From assembly GCA_045636065.1 (NCBI GenBank), contig JAZTWW010000009.1:1-14439 (forward strand): 14,439 bases of DNA. Direction: 5' to 3'. This DNA comes from RGIG5050 sp045636065. GTDB lineage: Bacteria > Verrucomicrobiota > Kiritimatiellia > RFP12 > UBA1067. The notes under the pieces are model-generated. The model searched no databases and had not been told where the DNA came from. It saw only the letters and a program-made list of their open reading frames with translations. Position numbers and translations under genes: made by a program. Shown here in pieces: positions 6,725 to 14,150 of the stretch; within the stretch, counting starts at the first letter, position 1; every line of letters begins with the position of its first letter.

Positions 6725-7902
6725 TTGAGCGCCTCCACTATAATGTCTGCCGCCTTCTCGACAAGTGCATTCGTGTGAGTTGCCATAAAACTCGTGCGGA
6801 TGAGCGAATGTCCCTCCGGCACGCCGGGCGGAACGAACGGATTTACGAAAACGCCGCCGTCGAACATCTTCTTCGCGGCGATGCATGTCTCCATCGTCCC
6901 GCCTGTCGGAATCGGCAGAATCGGCGTGATGCCGTCCTTGGCGGGATCAGCCAGCGGGATTCCGCGCTCCGCAAACACCTTTCGCGCGAAATCCGAAATG
7001 CCGCGCAGCCGCTCCGTCAGTTCTGGATGCGCCTTGAGATGACGAAGTGCCGCGAGGGCCGTCGCCGCGCTTGCAGGCGTAATCGCCGCAGAGAACACGA
7101 ACGGGTAGGACGAATGCCGCAGATAGTCTATGACTTCATGCCGACCCGCCACGAACCCGCCAAGCGACGCAAGAGATTTCGAGAACGTGCCCATGACGAG
7201 ATCCACATCCGCGTCAAGTCCGAAGTGAGACGCCGTACCACGTCCGCCATTCCCGACCACTCCGAGTCCGTGCGCATCATCCACCATCACCGCCGCCCCG
7301 TACTTCGTCGCGCATCGGCAAACAGACGGCAGATCGACGAGATCGCCGCCGACTGAGAACACGCCATCAACCACGACAAGGCAGCCCGCACCGTCCGGTA
7401 CGGAGGCGAGGCACCGTTCAAGGGCTTCCATGTCGTTGTGGCGGTAGCGCAGCATCTTGCCGAAACTCATCTGGGCTGCGCAGTAGATACTCGCATGGTC
7501 TTCCGTATCGCAGATGACGTAATCGCTGCGCCCCACAAGCGCGCTGATCGCGCCGAGATTCGTCTGAAAGCCTGTGCCGAAAACGATGGCGTCCTCTTTG
7601 CCGATGAAGTCCGCTAGCTCGTGCTCCAGCTCAATGTGCAAATCGAGATTGCCGTTCAGAAAGCGCGAGCCGGAGCAGCCCGTCCCGTACTTCTCGACCG
7701 CCTTGACGGCAGCCTCCATGACTTCCGGACATGCCGTGAGGCCAAGGTAGTTGTTGGAGCCCAGCATGATGCGGCGGTTGCCTTCCATGACGACTACCGC
7801 ATCCTGCCGGGATTCAAGCCGGTGGAAATACGGATAGACACCTGCCTTGCGCGCGTCCTCCGCACGCGTATCGGCAACCACTTTTTGAAACAATTGCTTC
7901 AT
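6718..7902 (-). CDS. spt: Alpha-oxoamine synthase, serine palmitoyltransferase-like
   Basis: The protein has 394 residues, typical for soluble PLP-dependent alpha-oxoamine synthases, which condense an amino acid with an acyl thioester. Visible features: YPYF (23-26), MLGSNNYLGLT (46-56), GTGCSGSRFLNG (73-84), the PLP-stacking His136 in EDHAS, VDDAHGLG with D208 and H211, the Schiff-base Lys242 in GTFSKSLASLGGF (238-250), and a late VNPFVPPG segment. From memory this set is closest to Bacteroidota serine palmitoyltransferases; BioF, Kbl and HemA share the core but differ in the flanks. The sulfonolipid enzyme CapB is a close alternative. The start at 7902 has AGGA four bases upstream. It heads the seven-gene operon, 24 bp after the large secreted-protein gene. 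Expected product: a 3-keto long-chain base. Confidence 0.82.
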   Translation of the reverse strand: MKQLFQKVVADTRAEDARKAGVYPYFHRLESRQDAVVVMEGNRRIMLGSNNYLGLTACPEVMEAAVKAVEKYGTGCSGSRFLNGNLDLHIELEHELADFIGKEDAIVFGTGFQTNLGAISALVGRSDYVICDTEDHASIYCAAQMSFGKMLRYRHNDMEALERCLASVPDGAGCLVVVDGVFSVGGDLVDLPSVCRCATKYGAAVMVDDAHGLGVVGNGGRGTASHFGLDADVDLVMGTFSKSLASLGGFVAGRHEVIDYLRHSSYPFVFSAAITPASAATALAALRHLKAHPELTERLRGISDFARKVFAERGIPLADPAKDGITPILPIPTGGTMETCIAAKKMFDGGVFVNPFVPPGVPEGHSLIRTSFMATHTNALVEKAADIIVEALKC

Positions 7903-7926
7903 CTTTCCTTTCTTCGTTGATTTGAT

Positions 7927-10900
7927 TCAGTTTGCGGACGCCTTCACAAAAAGCCTATCGACCTTGACGGTCTTGTGCCCAGACCTCGTGAAGGAGAGGC
8001 TGGTAACATGCAATGCGCCTTCACCGAGTTGACGGGTGTATGCGAGGGAGCCGTTATCGTACACCTCCACGTCGCGCCCTCTGAAAACGAGGCGAATCGA
8101 CTTTTTCGTTTCGCCCTTCGGCCAAGGAAGTATCGCAAAACGATTGTCCTTTTCATCGGTCTTGTTTGCGACGGTCAGCACGCTGAAGCGCTGGTGGAAG
8201 CCTTTGGAGCTTCTGCGTCCATAGTCGAAGTGCAGCATCGCCTCTCCCTTCGTGTCCGGTCCGTCGATTGAAAGGTCGAACTCAACTTCCATCATAGCCG
8301 GAACGGTCTTCAAGTCGATCCAGATGTTTTTCGGGAGCAATTCCGCGAGTTCGCATCCCTCCGGCTGGCGGACTTTCAAGCCAACGCACTTGCCGGCCAG
8401 CATCTTCAAATATCCCCACGCAAGCCCCTCCGTATTGTCTTCGGTTATTTCACCGCTCGCCATACGCGGCATGACGAGCTTCTCGAACCCATCGAAATAT
8501 TTCAGCGCGGCGGCGTCCGCCAGCTCGGACTTGCGCCACGGCAACCACGTTCCGAATGCATCGCGCAAGGCGCGCGCCAGTTCGGCGCCATCGGCCCATT
8601 GCTGCCTGGCTGCCCAGTTCGCGAGCGCCGCTACGCCGGCATCCCAGAACAGATCAGAATTCGCCACCGCGTCGGTGTACTTGAGACCGTCGTATTTCTC
8701 TCCGTATTTCCTGCTCCACTTGCCGTAAAGCTCCAGATCGCCGCAGCTCCATGCCGCCGACCGGAAGATTGACGCAACGCGGCTTCTGGTCCCGAGGGAG
8801 ACGGACGCTCTCTCCAGAACACTGTTCGTCAGATACATTTCGCCGAAGCGCCTGATCGTTGCCGCATTTTTCTCGGCCCATTCCTCGAAAATTCGCTCCT
8901 CCCGCGTTCCGCTTTCGTCCTTGAACACATCCCAGCCGATCTGGTCGAGAGCCCATGCTGGCATGATCGTATCGGCAAAATCGTCGGAAAAGAACTTTTC
9001 ATAGAACTCCATCAGTTTCGCGACGCTGCCGCACCAGCGCGGCTTGAGACCCCATGCAAACTGCTTTGCGGCGGCCTTGTCGTCCTTGAACACGGCAGCG
9101 GCGCGGCGATACCATTTGAGAGACTCGCTCGCGTCGCCGTAGTTCGCCGTGAGCCCGACAAGGCAGGATGCCGTGAGATCGGGCCGCAGTGCATACGCCT
9201 TCTCCGCCCATTCCAACGCCTTTTCACGGTGTTCTTTGTAACCTTCCCATCCGCTCTCCGTCACTGTGCTCGCGAAGCCGTCGCCTCGCGCCTCCCATGC
9301 CTCATCGATGTGCCAACGCGCCAGAGCAATCGCCTCCAGCCATGGATCGCACGACTTGCCTGCGGCCTTAAGTTCATCGAAGACATGTTTGTTGTTGCCG
9401 CGGTGATGCGTCAGGACGAACCACGCCCGACCGAGCTCGTCACAATTCCATTCTTCAGACGTCACAAAGTCCTTCTTCAGGTCGATGAGAATGCGGTCCA
9501 GTTCGTTCGACGCCGCCGTGTCGCGCCCCATCCATGTCGAGACGAAGCAGATTTTCGATGCGAGCGGCCAGCGTCCGTCATCCTTCCACTTCTCCCAGAC
9601 GGCGCGGCGGGCGGACATGTTCGCGCCATGCGCCATCTTTTCGCGTCCGCTCGAAAGATGTATCATTGCGACGAACGGCGTTCGCGCCCCGGCCTCCCAC
9701 GCCTTTGTCGCCGCCATGCCGTACTCGGCAGTGGTGCTTTCCCAGTTGACGCCGCCAGGCGCATTGTTGAGGACCCATTCGCGTATGGCGCCTGCAACAT
9801 CCAATCCGTCCGCCGCGCCGCCGAGCATCGCAAGTTCCGGCTGGATGTAAAGCCTTTCGCCGAAAGGAAGATGTACCTTCTCCGTCTCGTCGAACGCAGA
9901 CCGCGCACCCTGCAATGGAATATTCAGTTCTGCGAGGCCACCATCGTCCGGCGCGCCGCCGTCCTCGTCGTCCTTTTCGTCCCCGGCCATCTCCACAAGC
10001 TCGTCGATATCCATGTCGGCAAGTTCGTCAAGCGCGGCGATGCGCTTCGTAAACCCATCGACGATTTCGCGTCGCTCCCCGTTCAGTTCTTCGGGCAGCT
10101 CCAACGCCTCTAGGCGCTCCTTTACCCGACGAACGTCCGCCGCCCACTTTGCGCACTCTTCCTTCATTGCGCGCGCCGCGTCTCCGTCCGACGGTCTGCC
10201 TATCTTTTCCAGCGCATCGCCGTGGCTCTTCTGTATCTTGAGCGACTCTTCGGAGATGGATCTGAAATACTTTTCCCTCAGCGGCTGAAGACGAAGGTTC
10301 TTCTTGAAATCCCTCACCCATTTGCGCGCGCCGCCTGCGGCGTAGCCGGCGCCGAATTTTACCTTTTCGTCTGGAGCGGAGACGACGAGTATGAACGGGA
10401 AGCCCTGCACGTCGAACTTCTTCTGCACTTCAGCGTTTATCCTCCGCTCCCTTGCGGTCACAAGCTTTTCGTTTCTGGGAAAATCCAGCACGACACATTC
10501 GAATTCGTTCGTCGCAAAGTCCAGGAAAGCAGGCTTTGACAAGACTTCCTTATCAAGGCGCTTGCACCATGCGCACCAGTCGCTGCCGGTAAAAAGGAGG
10601 AAGAGGTCCTTCCCGCCCGTTCGCGCCTTGCTCAGCGACACGTAATAGTCCGTACTGAAGCCTGCCGGCAGCTTGCGGTCGATCTGCGGCTCCATCTTAA
10701 ACGGCTTTGCCGGGAATGTCGCCGTGACGGACGCGAGCCCGTAGCCCGCGCCGTCTGCGGAATCGACCGCCTTCCAGTTGGCGTCGTCGCGGAAATCGTA
10801 GCCTATGTCGTTCTTGGAGTAACCGCGCGTCACGAATCCGGAATAGTCGCATACTCCGCTGACTCCGCCGGGTTCGTCGCGAAACACGACGCGAACGCAT

Positions 10901-11211
10901 TTCACGTATTCCTTCCCGTCGCCCTTGTCAATGCACTGAAACTGTACTCGCAGGCTCTCGCCGGGCTTGTATTCCTTGTGATAGCCTTTCGCCTCCTGCC
11001 CGCGCCCCGAATTGACCCAGGCCCCGCCCATTATCCCGGAGAACTCGCATTCCGAAAGCGCCGCGATCGTCGTCTTGGCAAAGACGAACGTGGACTCCTC
11101 CTCCTTCGCGGCGATATAGCCGTTGAATGTAATGGATGCAATGGGATTGCCAAAGGCCGCGCATATTGACGACAGAGCAAAAATGCCTGCCGCGTAAATC
11201 ATTTTCTTCAT
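7927..11211 (-). CDS. Large secreted thioredoxin-fold protein with C-terminal lectin/LamG-like region
   Basis: The protein has 1094 residues. The start at 11211 is chosen because AGGA lies eight bases upstream and it gives a clean signal peptide (MKKMIYAAGIFALSSICAAF, then GNP). ATGs at 11217 and 11202 are alternatives, and the frame stays open back to 11289. Residues ~20-170 are unassigned. A thioredoxin-like domain at about 190-310 has the redox motif C213-A-W-C216 in GSDWCAWCKRL and a later QGFPFI cis-Pro region. A coiled, charged stretch ends in an acidic linker (EKDDEDGGAPDDGG). A long Trp-rich helical region looks like degenerate TPR repeats. The last ~120 residues (FDLSIDG, LVFRGRDVEVYDNG, VDRLFV) resemble a concanavalin/LamG-type beta sandwich. 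It is probably periplasmic or outer-surface. It lies 24 bp upstream of the lipid operon; any link between them is unproven. Confidence 0.8.
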   Translation of the reverse strand: MKKMIYAAGIFALSSICAAFGNPIASITFNGYIAAKEEESTFVFAKTTIAALSECEFSGIMGGAWVNSGRGQEAKGYHKEYKPGESLRVQFQCIDKGDGKEYVKCVRVVFRDEPGGVSGVCDYSGFVTRGYSKNDIGYDFRDDANWKAVDSADGAGYGLASVTATFPAKPFKMEPQIDRKLPAGFSTDYYVSLSKARTGGKDLFLLFTGSDWCAWCKRLDKEVLSKPAFLDFATNEFECVVLDFPRNEKLVTARERRINAEVQKKFDVQGFPFILVVSAPDEKVKFGAGYAAGGARKWVRDFKKNLRLQPLREKYFRSISEESLKIQKSHGDALEKIGRPSDGDAARAMKEECAKWAADVRRVKERLEALELPEELNGERREIVDGFTKRIAALDELADMDIDELVEMAGDEKDDEDGGAPDDGGLAELNIPLQGARSAFDETEKVHLPFGERLYIQPELAMLGGAADGLDVAGAIREWVLNNAPGGVNWESTTAEYGMAATKAWEAGARTPFVAMIHLSSGREKMAHGANMSARRAVWEKWKDDGRWPLASKICFVSTWMGRDTAASNELDRILIDLKKDFVTSEEWNCDELGRAWFVLTHHRGNNKHVFDELKAAGKSCDPWLEAIALARWHIDEAWEARGDGFASTVTESGWEGYKEHREKALEWAEKAYALRPDLTASCLVGLTANYGDASESLKWYRRAAAVFKDDKAAAKQFAWGLKPRWCGSVAKLMEFYEKFFSDDFADTIMPAWALDQIGWDVFKDESGTREERIFEEWAEKNAATIRRFGEMYLTNSVLERASVSLGTRSRVASIFRSAAWSCGDLELYGKWSRKYGEKYDGLKYTDAVANSDLFWDAGVAALANWAARQQWADGAELARALRDAFGTWLPWRKSELADAAALKYFDGFEKLVMPRMASGEITEDNTEGLAWGYLKMLAGKCVGLKVRQPEGCELAELLPKNIWIDLKTVPAMMEVEFDLSIDGPDTKGEAMLHFDYGRRSSKGFHQRFSVLTVANKTDEKDNRFAILPWPKGETKKSIRLVFRGRDVEVYDNGSLAYTRQLGEGALHVTSLSFTRSGHKTVKVDRLFVKASAN

Positions 11212-11220
11212 AGACATTTT

Positions 11221-11284
11221 CCTTTCATTGCTATTGGTTGTTCGTCCTGAATTCATGCAAATGGTTTCATGGGTTGCGCCTTTG
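11221..11284. repeat. Partial copy of the dispersed repeat
   Basis: TGCAAATGGTTTCATGGGTTG (11257-11277) reproduces the start-codon core of the repeat unit seen at 614 and 798. On the minus strand it reads ATGAAACCATTTGCATGA: start at 11270, stop after five codons. The 11221-11240 part resembles 948-968. The intergenic region between the 110-residue gene and the large secreted-protein gene is therefore made of repeat material. Confidence 0.75.
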
Positions 11285-11285
11285 G

Positions 11286-11618
11286 TCATTTCGTCTCGAT
11301 CTTTTCTCCGCAATGGACGCAAACGACTGGTTCGCCTTTGGAGATGGCGTGATAGCGCGCGCGGTTCTCCTTGTCAAACGAATCGCGGTGCGGTATCGCA
11401 ACGCGTTGTCCGCATTTCGGGCAAAGCAGATTGTAGTAGGCCGACCATTCAAAAACAGCCGCCACCGTGCCAACCACGATAAGCAACGTCACGCCAATGG
11501 CGGCACCAAGCGCACCCCCGACAAAAACACTACAGCAAACAAATGCGACCATTGCAAGCAGCATAAAGATAATGCCCAATCTGCAATATAGACTAAACTT
11601 CCTAAAATCTGATTTCAT
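11286..11618 (-). CDS. Small membrane protein with C-terminal zinc ribbon
   Basis: The protein has 110 residues. The start at 11618 has AAAGGAG seven bases upstream. Two hydrophobic helices (about 13-33 and 36-56) are joined by VGG. They are followed by a zinc-ribbon pattern, C66-x2-C69 (CPKCG) and C100-x2-C103 (CVHCG), separated by a charged loop. I do not recognise a named family. It follows another zinc-ribbon membrane protein by 22 bp, so the two are probably co-translated and may form a pair. Its TGA overlaps an upstream in-frame ATG (11289) of the large secreted-protein frame as ATGA. Confidence 0.75.
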   Translation of the reverse strand: MKSDFRKFSLYCRLGIIFMLLAMVAFVCCSVFVGGALGAAIGVTLLIVVGTVAAVFEWSAYYNLLCPKCGQRVAIPHRDSFDKENRARYHAISKGEPVVCVHCGEKIETK

Positions 11619-11640
11619 CGCATTTCTCCTTTCGATTTCT

Positions 11641-12312
11641 TCATCCTCTCCCCGACCAATAAACCAGCCATTGGTAGAAGTATTCCGCAACATCCATCGG
11701 CAGATTCCACACAACCACAGACGTACCGTCATTGTTGCTTAGGCGGATGTGCCTCCAATTCGAATCGGAGCCGTTCTTCGTATAGACGACCTCGAGTTCC
11801 ACCGATGTGTCACGATGCAACCTGAATTCACGCTTTCGGCCAATCTTACCGACGCCAATGAAGTATGTACACATCCCATCAGCAATGCTAAGCGAGAACT
11901 TTCCGAAAAGGGAGAAAATCGTGAAGGCAAGGCCAAACAAGAAAATGAAAGGGGAAACAACTATCCCTATCTCCGGATTCGTCGCACTACTGATTCGCCC
12001 GCAATACCATCCGATATCCGTCCATAATACCATTGCGCCCAAACACGTCCAAAGCGCACCGAACAGCACGCACCATATTCCATACTTCCACTCTATTCGC
12101 TCTTCCCGTGGTCTGTTGAAAGTCATTTCGTTGTGAATAACCCTTACCCTCTTCGGCGGCTTCCCGGGAGCCTTTCCAACCGCCTCGCGCTGAAGATACT
12201 TCGAACAGGAGGATGTCCTGCCACAGGCACGGCATAGCATCACATCTGCTTTGACGTTGATGTCGCCAAGCGCAATCCGCGCTCCACACGATGGACAATT
12301 ATAGGCCTTCAT
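11641..12312 (-). CDS. Zinc-ribbon membrane protein, unknown function
   Basis: The protein has 223 residues. It begins MKAYNCPSCGARI, with an N-terminal zinc ribbon C6-x2-C9 and C27-x2-C30. A basic linker (about 41-72) leads to two membrane helices (about 79-98 and 115-136). The C-terminal ~80 residues form a predicted soluble beta-rich domain (FRLHRDTSVELEVVYTKNG, then DGTSVVVWNLP). Layout suggests a cytosolic ribbon and a membrane anchor. The start at 12312 is inferred from the ribbon. It overlaps the stop of an eight-codon frame as ATGA and has only a weak GGGGA of its own, so translation may depend on the frame upstream. No family assignment is possible by eye. Confidence 0.75.
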   Translation of the reverse strand: MKAYNCPSCGARIALGDINVKADVMLCRACGRTSSCSKYLQREAVGKAPGKPPKRVRVIHNEMTFNRPREERIEWKYGIWCVLFGALWTCLGAMVLWTDIGWYCGRISSATNPEIGIVVSPFIFLFGLAFTIFSLFGKFSLSIADGMCTYFIGVGKIGRKREFRLHRDTSVELEVVYTKNGSDSNWRHIRLSNNDGTSVVVWNLPMDVAEYFYQWLVYWSGRG

Positions 12313-12335
12313 GACGCAATCCCCAATGTATTCAT
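12309..12335 (-). CDS. Eight-codon leader frame, translation coupled
   Basis: ATG at 12335 has AGGAG seven bases upstream, the best ribosome site in this gap. It encodes MNTLGIAS, and its TGA overlaps the ATG of the zinc-ribbon gene as ATGA. The peptide itself is probably not functional; the frame would deliver ribosomes to the weaker downstream start. Its own ATG also overlaps the stop of the frame 12490-12332. Confidence 0.35.
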   Translation of the reverse strand: MNTLGIAS

Positions 12336-12490
12336 TTCGCTTCTCCTTTCGCTTTCCCTCTCCCCTCACGCGCGAGGGATGAGACGAGGATCCCCCTACG
12401 CAGAGCGTCCACCTTCGCCAAGGCTTCCTCCTTCGCCAAGGCTACGGAGGACAAGACGGAGGACAAGTTGATTCGGGCAAAGGATTTCAT
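12332..12490 (-). CDS. Short repeat-borne frame (52 codons), likely gene-start remnant
   Basis: It starts at 12490 with AAAGGAG seven bases upstream. The sequence is MKSFARINLSS, then the LSSV and ALAKEE-type tandem units, then LRRGILVSSLA, which matches the signal region of the gene leaving the window at base 1. After LVSSLA the two diverge and this frame ends in REGRGKAKGEAK. It looks like the 5' part of a secreted-protein gene whose body is lost. Both ends overlap neighbouring frames as ATGA. Confidence 0.3.
   Translation of the reverse strand: MKSFARINLSSVLSSVALAKEEALAKVDALRRGILVSSLAREGRGKAKGEAK
12408..12467. repeat. Tandem tract of U3: two 18-bp and two 12-bp units
   Basis: TCCACCTTCGCCAAGGCT (12408-12425) and TCCTCCTTCGCCAAGGCT (12426-12443) are followed by ACGGAGGACAAG twice (12444-12455 and 12456-12467). 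Both unit lengths are multiples of three, so the minus-strand frame is kept. Confidence 0.9.
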
Positions 12491-12756
12491 GGGTTGCTCC
12501 TTTCTTGTAGAATGTGGAAATGTGCAAATATCCAACAGCCAACAGCCAATATCCAATTTGCCAAGCCATCATTGAATAATGGATACTGGATATTGGATAT
12601 TTTCACATTTGCACATTTTTCTCTCCCCCTACGCAGAGCGTCCCCCTTCGCCAAGGCTTCCTCCTTCGCCAAGGCTACGAAGGACAAGACGGAGGACAAG
12701 ACGGAGGACAAGTTGATTCGTGCAAATTGTTTCATGGGTTGCAACCTTTCGGTCAT
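12487..12756 (-). CDS. Short repeat-borne frame (82-89 codons), doubtful gene
   Basis: An ATG at 12756 overlaps the ATPase TGA as ATGA. The better-placed start is 12735 (MKQFARINLSS), with the weaker site AAAGG upstream. It contains three LSSV-type units and two ALAKEE-type units, then runs through the palindromic spacer and ends at 12487, overlapping the ATG at 12490. It is the counterpart of 812-624 on the left. Coding status is uncertain. Confidence 0.25.
   Translation of the reverse strand: MTERLQPMKQFARINLSSVLSSVLSFVALAKEEALAKGDALRRGREKCANVKISNIQYPLFNDGLANWILAVGCWIFAHFHILQERSNP
12518..12618. repeat. Imperfect palindrome inside the right repeat
   Basis: It is almost base-for-base the same as 655-755, with complementary arms AAATGTGCAAATATCC and GGATATTTTCACATTTGCAC and a central short stem. 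It could fold as a long hairpin in RNA from either strand. No T-run follows. Confidence 0.7.
12641..12712. repeat. Tandem tract of U4: two 18-bp and three 12-bp units
   Basis: Two CCTTCGCCAAGGCT-bearing 18-mers (12641-12676) are followed by ACGAAGGACAAG once and ACGGAGGACAAG twice (12677-12712). The matching tracts on the left hold one unit (778-789) or two units (581-604) of the 12-mer and none of the 18-mer. Confidence 0.9.
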
Positions 12757-14084
12757 TGTGCCGCACGAAGGATTGCGTCGTATTCGCCGATCCGATAGAG
12801 CGGAATGATTCGAACATTGTCGATCGTGCCGAAGTTTTCCGCCGACGTACGCACCCCAAGCGAAAGTTTCTTCTCCTCCATTATGATCCTGAGACTCTTC
12901 ATTGAACCCTTCACGCCGGACTTCACCTCGATCGGCAAAACACAGTTGCGGAACTGCACAACATAATCCACTTCCGCATTGGAGTTCCGCGCCTCCCGGT
13001 GCCAGAAGAAGAGTCGCCGCTCGTCGAATGGCGATGCGGCTTTCACCAGTTCGTGGCCTGTGAACATTTCAGCAAGGGCTCCTCGATTGATGAATTTCGC
13101 AGGCGGCTCAAGAATCCAGTCGGAAATGTCAAGCCCGCTTGCCGTCAGGTAGAGTCCCGTATCCAGCGGAAGAAACTTGTTGTCGTTGGCCTTTACGTCC
13201 GCACCAAGCGGGATGCCGTTCGCATGACAGGAATCCACTCTGTAGATCAGCCTCGCCATCTCCAGCAGCGTTGCACAATCCTTGGCCTGCGCATAGCTAA
13301 GCCCCGCTTTAGAATCTGAATACGTGAATTTGCGACCGGTCTGATCAATGACTGAATTGAACACGGTTACTATTCTCGCGGCGGGAATGCGCTTCTTGTA
13401 CTTGCCGAAATCGGCCTTGAGCGACACGAGGATATCCCGGTGCTGCTCTTGGGCGGCAAGCAGACTCTTGGTCTGGGCAAACGCGCAAACCGCCGCAGGC
13501 ATTCCGCCCACTATCAAGAACGACTTGAGATAGTCGAGCATCATTTCATGGCCATCGGGGAAAAGCGGGGATGCAAACGTGGCGTCGCGGGCGCATTCAA
13601 GCGACACCTCCGCCCCCATTGCCGACACGAACTCCGCAAAGGACATCGGATGCATGAACATATTGCGGATTCTCCCTACGCCAAAGTCGGCAATCTCGCC
13701 AAATGCAAATTCCAGCAGCGACCCGGTCGCAACCACATGCAGTTCCGGCATTTTCTCGTAGAAATACCTTAGACAGGAAATGGCTCGCGTACAAAGCTGT
13801 ATCTCATCCAGAAACAATAGCGTCTTGCCGGGAACGATCTTGGTTCTCTTTTTCAATTCTATGGCCGCCAGAATCTTGGGAATATCAAAGTCGCCGTTGA
13901 AGACGGTGTTGAACGCAGCATCGTCCTCAAAGTTGATTTCAATGAACGACTCGAACTTTTCGGCAAGGTGTCTGACTGCCGTAGTCTTGCCAATTTGCCG
14001 CGCTCCGCGCAAAAGCAGCGGCTTGCGGCCAGATTCGCTGGCCCACGCTTCAAGATGCCGGTCTATTTCTCGTTTCAGGTACAT
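12753..14084 (-). CDS. AAA+ ATPase with C-terminal DUF4143 nuclease-like domain
   Basis: The protein has 443 residues. The start at 14084 (MYLKREIDRHLEAW) is chosen for AGGA eight bases upstream and because families of this type begin there; an ATG at 14171 lies upstream of the promoter. Walker A is GARQIGKTT (27-35), Walker B LLFLDEIQ (89-96), and the sensor segment VVATGSLLEF (117-126). The C-terminal part has the PD-(D/E)xK-like pattern EVDYVV (371-376) and IEVKSG (385-390). Family knowledge: AAA_14/DUF4143 ATPases are common, often in accessory regions, and their cellular role is poorly defined. The gene has its own promoter and is followed immediately by repeat DNA. It is probably functionally separate from the lipid operon. 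Confidence 0.9.
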   Translation of the reverse strand: MYLKREIDRHLEAWASESGRKPLLLRGARQIGKTTAVRHLAEKFESFIEINFEDDAAFNTVFNGDFDIPKILAAIELKKRTKIVPGKTLLFLDEIQLCTRAISCLRYFYEKMPELHVVATGSLLEFAFGEIADFGVGRIRNMFMHPMSFAEFVSAMGAEVSLECARDATFASPLFPDGHEMMLDYLKSFLIVGGMPAAVCAFAQTKSLLAAQEQHRDILVSLKADFGKYKKRIPAARIVTVFNSVIDQTGRKFTYSDSKAGLSYAQAKDCATLLEMARLIYRVDSCHANGIPLGADVKANDNKFLPLDTGLYLTASGLDISDWILEPPAKFINRGALAEMFTGHELVKAASPFDERRLFFWHREARNSNAEVDYVVQFRNCVLPIEVKSGVKGSMKSLRIIMEEKKLSLGVRTSAENFGTIDNVRIIPLYRIGEYDAILRAAQ

Positions 14085-14120
14085 GATGATTTTCCTATAT
14101 TCCCGATTGAAACTGCTTAT

Positions 14121-14150
14121 ATTATACCACAACCACCCCCTAAATTTCAA
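14121..14150 (-). promoter_or_regulatory. Sigma70-type promoter for the ATPase gene
   Basis: On the minus strand TTGAAA (14150-14145) and TATAAT (14126-14121) are separated by 18 bp. The expected transcript start is near 14114, giving a leader of about 30 nt that carries AGGA before the ATG at 14084. The -10 is a perfect match and the -35 matches at five of six positions. Confidence 0.7.

Larger units (their letters stand above)
12370..12749. repeat. Composite dispersed repeat, right copy
   Basis: It is organised as unit U3 (about 12370-12500), palindromic spacer (12501-12624) and unit U4 (12625-12749), as at 543-824. It differs from the left copy mainly by extra tandem units after CTACGCAGAGCG: 60 bases in U3 and 72 in U4, against 24 in U1 and 12 in U2. 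It fills the ~440-bp gap between the ATPase and the zinc-ribbon gene. No transposase gene is present. Confidence 0.9.

Noticed and set aside
9229..10113. Plus-strand open frame of 294 codons
   Set aside because: It is antisense to the large secreted-protein gene in GC-rich DNA; it has no ribosome site or recognisable domain.
7927..11322. Start of the large secreted protein at 11322 or 11289
   Set aside because: These upstream starts precede a well-placed AGGA and a standard signal peptide beginning at 11211, and they would bury the signal peptide.
12370..12749. Insertion sequence
   Set aside because: There is no transposase frame and no terminal inverted repeats with target duplication that I can see.
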